Shown: positions 59,101 through 64,000 of the stretch, in pieces
How positions within the stretch are numbered: the stretch's first letter is position 1
Layout: each line of letters opens with the position of its first letter
Assembly: GCA_041392765.1 (NCBI GenBank)
Contig: JAWKLL010000013.1
Coordinates: 60,017 to 124,016, forward strand
Reading direction: 5' to 3'
From: Lewinella sp041392765
Lineage (GTDB): Bacteria > Bacteroidota > Bacteroidia > Chitinophagales > Saprospiraceae
Length of the DNA stretch: 64,000 nucleotides
The notes under the pieces: model-generated
What the model saw: the letters and a program-made list of their open reading frames with translations, nothing else
What the model was told of the DNA's origin: nothing
Database searches by the model: none
Translations under genes and position numbers: made by a program

Positions 59101-59488
59101 AACACTGACCATCACCTCTGAGAACGGTTGTACCAATACGTTCACGGTTGTGTTGAATTTTGCGGAAGATAGTGGCAACTTCACGGCCAATCCTTCCTTC
59201 TTTTGATCAGCAGCACCGAGGATTTGCCCGTACCAACCGCTATCCAAGCCTATCCCAACCCCACTAAAGATGTGGCGAAGGTGACTTGGACGACTACGGT
59301 AGCCGGCGATTTCCAATGGCAGTTGATGGACATGAACGGACGTGTCGTTGGTCAGCAGCGAGGCGCTGCTATCCAAGGAGAACAATCTTTAGATGTAGAT
59401 ATGTCGCACTTGCCCAACGGAATATACCTGTTCCGTTTGCAATCTGGCAAGGAGCAACAGACCCTGCGTTTGAGTAAATGTAAACTAA
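56164..59488 (+). CDS. Secreted Kazal-like repeat / PKD protein with T9SS sorting domain (frame-disrupted)
   Basis: A surface or released protein of about 1100 residues. In order: a signal peptide (MKKQLVSLLCLLMTVFYLGA), a carboxypeptidase-regulatory-like domain, and a PKD domain (WAWDFGDGATSAEQNPVHTY). About twelve cysteine-rich repeats of about 46 residues follow, with the Kazal inhibitor pattern CxCP(x4)PVC...F(x)N(x)C(x)A(x)C(x)G...C. Next come about three more PKD domains (LWDFGDGNTSTEANPLHEYA) and a type A T9SS domain (PVPTAIQAYPNPTKDVAKVT, LPNGIYLFRL). Repeats 9-11 (57861-58260) are almost identical at DNA level, with a period near 138 bases. Shifts occur near 57709, 57940, 58530, 58650, 58900, 59200 and 59472, and an in-frame TGA at 57776. 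Predicted role: inhibition of serine proteases outside the cell. Confidence 0.75.
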
Positions 59489-59490
59489 GA

Positions 59491-59516
59491 TGGGTAGCTA
59501 CGCAAGTAGTTACCCA
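59491..59516. other. Perfect hairpin with GCAA tetraloop
   Basis: TGGGTAGCTAC and GTAGTTACCCA pair over 11 bases (one G-T), closed by a GNRA-type GCAA loop. It lies 2 bases after the predicted stop of the Kazal-repeat gene. It is a 3' UTR structure or first terminator half; there is no T-run. Confidence 0.6.
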
Positions 59517-59557
59517 CTTGATAAGAATCCAAAACCAAGGACGCAAATATGAACAGG

Positions 59558-59587
59558 ACAGCCGCAGCAATGCGGCTGTTTCTTTTT
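59558..59587 (+). terminator. Rho-independent terminator of the Kazal-repeat gene
   Basis: ACAGCCGCA / TGCGGCTGT with a GCAA tetraloop, then TTCTTTTT. A textbook terminator. Confidence 0.9.
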
Positions 59588-59595
59588 GTGCGTTT

Positions 59596-59649
59596 CTTGA
59601 AGTCTAACGCGAATATTGTCTTGTTATATCAATATTCGACCTCTTCAAG
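59596..59649. repeat. Two-part inverted repeat (hairpin)
   Basis: Outer CTTGAAG/CTTCAAG and inner CGAATATTG/CAATATTCG are both perfect. The loop is 11 bases. It lies just after the terminator in a gene-free region; its function is unknown. Confidence 0.55.
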
Positions 59650-59770
59650 GGCGTCCCAAGGGCTACAAATGACCTTTTTCTACAAACTTGCTTGCCCTGA
59701 GTAACTTCTGTAAACATACGTTTCTGCTACGCGAGATTGCGTTTTAAAGGGCATTTGCGTATTATATGCC

Positions 59771-59937
59771 ACTCCTTTCGGGGTTTTATTTACTTGTATA
59801 ACAGTTTATTACAATCAGTTCACCCCTTCGGGGTTTGCTTAAAAAACCTACATACCCTTCTAAGAAAAATCCCGAAGGGATGACAATATTGTAAAGTTCC
59901 AGTATATAGGATGGCTTTGAACCCCGAAGGGGTGATA
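59771..59937. repeat. Cluster of CCCCTTCGGGG palindromes
   Basis: Four copies of a short palindromic motif: CTCCTTTCGGGG, CACCCCTTCGGGG, ATCCCGAAGGGATGACA and ACCCCGAAGGGGTGATA. The first two and last two face opposite directions, separated by AT-rich spacers. The motif resembles simple extragenic palindromes often seen in Bacteroidota. No gene is present. Confidence 0.65.
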
Positions 59938-60191
59938 TAGAGGAGGATGATCTTCATGTGTTCTGAAAAAGAAGCGCATTGGTTTGCAGTCATTAATTAA
60001 TAATTGCAATTAATTGAAAAAGAGTATCTTGTGATGCGGCACGCCCATTTGTATCCACACGTAAGGCCGCCAAAGGATAATATGCTCAATAAAAAGTGTA
60101 GATAATACTGAAATCGGCAGCTACCTATTGGTAACGTAACGCTAAGGTGTGAGTGCTAAAGTCGGTGCTGTTTTGTAGTGTATTTTATTTT

Positions 60192-60359
60192 GTAACTACT
60201 TAGGTAGTGCGCTTTCGAGCTAAAAAAAGAAGATTTTTCCGACTGACAAAGCTCATTTGAGGAGTCATGTCGTGCTAAGCCGACACGGCGACGAAAATAG
60301 CTGCCGTCAGGTGGAAAAAGGGCTTTTTAGACGGAATTTGGTACTACCTAAGTAGTTAC
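60192..60359. mobile_element. 168-bp MITE-like element with TIRs and target-site duplication
   Basis: Ends are perfect 17-base inverted repeats: GTAACTACTTAGGTAGT (60192-60208) and ACTACCTAAGTAGTTAC (60343-60359). Directly outside both ends is the same 8-base TTTATTTT (60184-60191 and 60360-60367), as expected for a target-site duplication. The interior has no ORF. A non-autonomous transposable element is the simplest reading; the autonomous partner is not in the window. Confidence 0.7.
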
Positions 60360-60457
60360 TTTATTTTTACAATTACCCTTTTCTAAGCCAAACGCTCCAT
60401 ACAGCCCTAGATTGTTGCCATAACCTAAAATACAAGATTTGTAAATAAATGTACGCC

Positions 60458-60543
60458 TATATTTGCATCGTGTAGTTTTCTCATAGTATGTTATTTGCCC
60501 CTGCAGCAGTAATTTATGTACTGTTGCAGGGGCTTTTTTTTTT
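60458..60543 (+). ncRNA. Candidate small RNA (promoter box plus strong terminator, no ORF)
   Basis: A -7 box TATATTTG (60458-60465), with a TTTG 16 bases upstream (shorter than the usual 19-21), precedes about 30 bases. A 15-pair stem follows (GCCCCTGCAGCAGTA / TACTGTTGCAGGGGC, 60497-60533), then a T-run of ten. The predicted transcript is about 74 bases. No coding ORF or neighbouring gene explains the terminator: the nearest upstream gene already has its own at 59558. It is inferred from signals only. Confidence 0.45.
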
Positions 60544-60555
60544 CGTCAAATTACT
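60537..60555 (-). repeat. Half of hairpin repeat element, copy D
   Basis: Minus strand CTAGTAATTTGACGAAA matches the conserved end of the family at 4711, 23183 and 48059. It directly follows the T-run of the candidate sRNA terminator. Confidence 0.5.
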
Positions 60556-60615
60556 AGGGGACGTGAATTATGGATAACAACCAAATGTAAGAAATTAAAA
60601 ATCAACAGGTTAGGG

Positions 60616-60690
60616 TGTGCCCCCTGCCAAACAGGGATCGGGCTATCCGCTCCAGTACCTCCCTGCGGTCGGCACGTCCGCTCTTATCCC
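60616..60690. repeat. GC-rich intergenic repeat, inverse of the 56030 copy
   Basis: Contains GGGCTATCCGCTCCAGTACC, the inverse of GGTACTGGAGCGGATAGCCC, similar to the 56030-56106 block. No gene is present. Confidence 0.5.
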
Positions 60691-60770
60691 TTACACGGAT
60701 TGCATTTAACTGACTATCAATCACTTGTGTGTTTACTGTTCGATTTATTATCCATCATTCACGTTAGGTA

Positions 60771-61355
60771 TCAAAAACGAACCGATACCCCTGTGGTGGC
60801 TAGCGAAAGTCCGTAGCCTATTTCGCCGAACAAGCTAACTCTTTTTCCAAGGTGGTAGCTACCTCCCATAAAGGCAGAGAAAAACAAGCCATTCCTAACA
60901 TTTGGTGTGGGGAAAAAGCTCGACTATTCACCTGTTTTAGGGGTTGTTTCTGCTGTGTAGGTAACATCGCTATGGCTATACCCCAATAAAATGCCTCCAT
61001 AGATTTCAGCTTTTTCAAAAGGGGAAGAGTGCACAGCGCCTCTCAGTGCAGCGATTTTGTAAGCGTTTCGCACCAATCTCGATGCTCCTGTATGGTGAGT
61101 TTGTCGGGCTTCTGTAATAGAATTACCCCCTAGTATGCCCAAGCTGAAGCGTTCGTTAGGGCGATAACGTACCTCCAGCGAAAGCGGGAGCATCTCTGTC
61201 CGGGTGTGGTCTTTTAAAAAGGTGGGTAGCAACCCTAGCCCTGAACGGATTTCCCAATGTTGGAGGGAGGTGCCGCGTTGAGCGGAAAGGCTTAATGAGC
61301 TAAAAACGAAACTTGCTATTAATAACAAGGTAATGGTTAAGCTGGCGTTTTTCAT
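60771..61355 (-). CDS. Outer-membrane beta-barrel protein with an in-frame amber codon
   Basis: A small exported barrel protein of about 194 residues. ATG 61355 (MKNASLTITLLLIASFVFSS) gives a signal peptide. Beta strands are seen in MLPLSLEVRYRPNERFSLGI and YGGILLGYSHSDVTY. The frame reads a TAG at 60924-60926, but without any shift it continues as SSFFPTPNVRNGLFFSAF and GYGLSLATTGVSVRF. It ends in the terminal phenylalanine typical of outer-membrane barrels at TGA 60771-60773. So this is a substitution, not an indel: either an error, a nonsense mutation or readthrough. Confidence 0.65.
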
Positions 61356-61917
61356 GACAATTGTTTTTTGGTAGTTCAAATTAAATATGGTGAGGTAGGT
61401 GTTTGCCTACGACATAGACTTACTGTTATCTTCAGGTGTCACTCACCTGAAAATTGAAAATAGAATGTACCACCAGTAGATACGACTACTGGCATAAGAT
61501 TTTCCAAAACCGCTGTTTATGAACCCTTTACGAAGGAATATAAAATCCTTCAGGCGCGCTCCTTAATAATTAAGAGCTTGGTGTTCATTTTCATATAAAG
61601 ACACAATTAAAACGGATAAACGTTGTAAAATGCTCCCGTAAAATTGAGATTTAACACAAATTTTATATTCCGTTACTTTTTTTTAGTAATTTGCCGGAGA
61701 TAGACCGTTCCTTTATTGCGTATCAAAAAAGGAACAGTGCTTTTTGTTTCGTACCCTTTACAAAGTTAACGATTCAAATGAAGATTGTGCAACTGTCAAT
61801 GTACGAGTAGCCTTTGCCACTGTGTGAATCCGTTCTATAGTAATGACACAGATTCTTTGCGCTACCCCTAACTAAGCGTATGCTTAAATTTTCATTTAAT
61901 ACTAAAATACTATAATT
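61356..61917. other. Intergenic region, AT-rich
   Basis: No gene is supported. It contains a small hairpin CCAGTAG/CTACTGG near 61473-61492 and hairpin repeat copy E at 61683-61752. The promoters for the divergent barrel and VOC genes must be here but were not found with confidence. Confidence 0.5.
61683..61752 (+). repeat. Hairpin repeat element, degenerate copy E
   Basis: TTAGTAATTTGCCGGAGAT is followed by a stem CCGTTCCTTT / AAAGGAACAG and then TTTTTGTTTCG. It has the same layout as copies A-C with a third unrelated stem sequence. Confidence 0.6.
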
Positions 61918-62289
61918 ATGCACTTAGGCGCATTTTCAATCAGTTTGAGCGTAAAGAACCTAGCGGTATCCAAATCTTTTTATGAAAACTTGGGTTTCGA
62001 GGTATTTGCCGGAGACGCTGACAAGCGTTATTACATCATGAAAAACGGCCGTGCCCTTATTGGCCTGTTTGAAGGAATGTTTGAAGGCAATCTGCTAACT
62101 TTCAATCCGGGGTGGGATGAAAATGCATCGCCCTTAGACGCATTTACGGATGTGAGGGACATACAACGTCACTTGCAACAAGCCGATATTTCGCTTATTA
62201 AAGAGGCCAACCTCGAAAGTACAGGTCCCGAACATATCTCACTGGTGGATCCGGATGGGAATGTTATTTTGATTGACCAGCATCGTTGA
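61918..62289 (+). CDS. VOC family (glyoxalase/bleomycin-resistance-type) protein
   Basis: A 123-residue vicinal-oxygen-chelate fold protein. It begins FSISLSVKNLAVSKSFYENL and ends with HISLVDPDGNVILIDQHR, both typical. Metal ligand positions are only partly conserved, so the reaction cannot be named; many such proteins are uncharacterised. It has no operon partner and is intact. Confidence 0.85.
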   Translation: MHLGAFSISLSVKNLAVSKSFYENLGFEVFAGDADKRYYIMKNGRALIGLFEGMFEGNLLTFNPGWDENASPLDAFTDVRDIQRHLQQADISLIKEANLESTGPEHISLVDPDGNVILIDQHR

Positions 62290-62483
62290 GTTTAAGAAAT
62301 GTAGGCGCTCCTAACAACTCCTTAACACCGCTTAACGCTATTTAACCTCAGGCAGTGGGGTGTTAACTTTCCTATAATAACATCTCTTTTTTTTCTCCTG
62401 CATCTTTGTGACATACGAAGGGCAAACCCCTCCTGTATAACCCCAAGGAAAACCCATTGTAGCACCCTTTAAACACAGTTGCC

Positions 62484-63680
62484 ATGAGACGTATCACTGC
62501 TGCTTTTTTATACTTGATATTGATAGCTTTCGCCATTTCAGGTTGTGCAAGCGCTGAAAAAATGGTGGATCAGGGTGAATATGACCGCGCCATTAATTTA
62601 GCCGTAAAAAAGCTGAGCGGCAAAGACCGTAAAAACCCCAAATTGGTACAAGCCGCTGAGGAGGCGTATGCCAAGGTGACCGCCCGCGAGCTAAGAGAGA
62701 TAGACCGGCTCAAGGATAGCCGCGACGATGCCGCTTGGGGGCGCATCAATAGCTTATATCGCAACATTCGTAAGCGGCAGGAAGCCATACGCCCATTGTT
62801 GCCCCTGACCGATAAAAATGGATACACCGCCGCGTTTAGATTTGTAGAAGTGGATGCCATGGAACAGGAAAGCCGCAACAAAGCTGCTGCTTACCACTAT
62901 GATCAGGCTCAGCAGTTGCTCGCAGCAGCTCAGCGGGGCGATAAGTCAGCGGCAAGAGCGGCCTACCGTGAATTGGAAGAAACCCTCCGCTATTATCGCA
63001 ATTACCGCGATGCCGCCGACTTACAGCGGCAAGCTCATACTTTGGGCATCAGCCATATTCTTGTGAACGTCACGAATGAGGCACCCGTCGTTACTCCTAC
63101 AGATTTCGACCGCCGACTCAAGGCCATCCACGTTGCCGATATGAATACTTTTTGGCAGCAATACCACTTGGCAAACAGGGGTGCTCAAGATTTTGATTTT
63201 GAAATACGCTTGCGCATCACCGACATCCGCGTAACGCCCGAAGTGGTGCGGGAACGCCAATATACGGATACTAAAGAAGTGGAGGATGGTTGGGAATACG
63301 TGTTGGACAACCGAGGTAACGTAGCCAAAGATTCCTTGGGCAATGATATCAAGGTGCCACGCAAAGTCAAGGTGTTTGCCACTGTCACGGAAGTTTTTCA
63401 GCAAAAGGAAGCACTAGTACAAGGCGTATTGGAGGTATATAATGCCCACAACCGCCAGTTGGTACGCACACAACCATTGACGGCTAACGCTATCTTTGAA
63501 AACTACGCATCCACTATTCACGGCGATAGACGAGCACTCAGTGCCGACAGCCGTCGCCGCATTGGCAATGCCCCTGTACCTTTTCCGAGCAACGAATACC
63601 TCATACTGCAAGCTGCCGATGAGTTAAAACCCGAGTTGTTGGAAATGATGGAGGACAACAGCCATTTTGTGCAGTTGTAA
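62484..63680 (+). CDS. Helical lipoprotein of unknown function
   Basis: A 398-residue lipoprotein (signal peptide with lipobox ISGC, then ASAEKMVDQG). The N-terminal half has TPR-like helices (GEYDRAINLAVKKLSGKDRK). The C-terminal half is beta-rich (FEIRLRITDIRVTPEVVRER, VFATVTEVFQQKEALVQGVL). I do not recognise a named family. It is likely attached to the periplasmic face of a membrane. It is intact and transcribed alone. Confidence 0.75.
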   Translation: MRRITAAFLYLILIAFAISGCASAEKMVDQGEYDRAINLAVKKLSGKDRKNPKLVQAAEEAYAKVTARELREIDRLKDSRDDAAWGRINSLYRNIRKRQEAIRPLLPLTDKNGYTAAFRFVEVDAMEQESRNKAAAYHYDQAQQLLAAAQRGDKSAARAAYRELEETLRYYRNYRDAADLQRQAHTLGISHILVNVTNEAPVVTPTDFDRRLKAIHVADMNTFWQQYHLANRGAQDFDFEIRLRITDIRVTPEVVRERQYTDTKEVEDGWEYVLDNRGNVAKDSLGNDIKVPRKVKVFATVTEVFQQKEALVQGVLEVYNAHNRQLVRTQPLTANAIFENYASTIHGDRRALSADSRRRIGNAPVPFPSNEYLILQAADELKPELLEMMEDNSHFVQL

Positions 63681-63711
63681 CAATCTTATACCCATAGCTT
63701 TCTTGAAGCGT

Positions 63712-63743
63712 GAAGCCTGTCTTTTTCACCAAAGGCAGGCTTC
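63712..63743. terminator. 13-pair hairpin after the lipoprotein gene
   Basis: GAAGCCTGTCTTT pairs with AAAGGCAGGCTTC (one T-G pair) across a 6-base loop, about 30 bases after the stop. There is no T-run, so this is a possible terminator only. Confidence 0.45.
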
Positions 63744-63762
63744 GCTATAGAAGGCAGTTCGC

Positions 63763-63820
63763 CCGGGGCAGCGGTGGTAGCGAAACCCACGCTCGGCGGG
63801 GATGTAGCGGACGACGCGGT
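63763..63820 (-). repeat. 58-bp GC-rich dispersed repeat, copy 2
   Basis: Inverse of the block at 16760-16817 (GCGGTGGTAGCGAAACCCAC, GATGTAGCGGACGACGCGGT). The rest of the window to 64000 contains no gene I can support; the minus-strand open frame at 63686-63967 runs through this repeat. Confidence 0.75.
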
Positions 63821-64000
63821 AGTGGGGATGCCAAGAAATCGTTTTGCTGGCCGCAGGGATAGCGGGTTTTGATGTAATAGCCAACCAACTCGATACGGGG
63901 CATTTGCTGAATAGCCCACCTGCTGGCGGTTGCGATTCATTTTTGCTGAATTGGTTGGCAGCCCCACTAGCCCTCCTATTTCATTAGTGTTGTACTATGA

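Noticed and set aside
63686..63967. 93-residue minus-strand ORF
   Set aside because: It runs through a dispersed GC-rich repeat and has no recognisable protein features.

Overview
The window looks like chromosomal DNA of a member of the Bacteroidota, most likely a Saprospiria/Chitinophagia-type bacterium. Supporting signs are several secreted proteins with type IX secretion (T9SS) C-terminal sorting domains, a PorP/SprF-like outer-membrane protein, SprB-type repeats, OmpA proteins with thrombospondin type 3 calcium repeats, Bacteroidota-type promoters (TAnnTTTG -7 boxes), and a bacterial alpha-2-macroglobulin. I found no rRNA, tRNA, CRISPR array, phage or transposase gene.

Layout. 1-4.7 kb: the end of a nuclease-helicase, a small secreted protein and a MATE exporter. 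5.1-12.4 kb: a cell-surface cluster with a tail-fibre-like secreted protein, a SprB/CHU_C T9SS substrate, a PorP/SprF-TSP3-OmpA fusion, a small holin-like membrane protein and a second TSP3-OmpA protein. 12.6-16.6 kb: a GT2/sugar-transferase-like fusion behind recR, and the pyruvate dehydrogenase E2 gene. 17.3-19.6 kb: an M43 metalloprotease with a T9SS tail. 19.9-23.1 kb: a tandem pair of AAA-ATPase/PD-(D/E)XK genes. 23.3-29.4 kb: a giant alpha-2-macroglobulin. 29.6-32 kb: a PhzF-like isomerase and a helical-repeat protein. 32.2-36.6 kb: a leuACDB operon. 36.7-55.9 kb: secreted and housekeeping genes (Fe-S carrier, deoD, mrp, RsmF-type methyltransferase, trans-sulfuration enzyme, DUF1015, peroxiredoxin-like, CBS, rpsU, M28 peptidase, a split 5'-nucleotidase). 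56.2-59.5 kb: a very unusual secreted protein with about twelve Kazal-like repeats, PKD domains and a T9SS tail. 59.5-64 kb: an intergenic region rich in repeats, an outer-membrane barrel gene with an in-frame amber codon, a VOC protein and a lipoprotein.

About half of the long genes are broken by one-base shifts, including genes expected to work (pdhC, leuB, leuC, deoD). The protein can be followed across each break in another frame. This most simply means consensus indel errors, so I annotate each as one gene spanning its fragments.

The most novel content is non-coding or architectural. A family of intergenic hairpin elements has conserved ends (TTAGTAATTTGACGGAAAT ... CCGTC) but exchangeable stem sequences. 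A 168-bp MITE-like element has 17-bp inverted ends and an exact 8-bp direct repeat on each side. There is a promoter plus terminator unit without an ORF (candidate sRNA) and a structured leader before the trans-sulfuration gene. The Kazal-repeat protein lies in the same window as an alpha-2-macroglobulin, and both point to protease inhibition at the cell surface.
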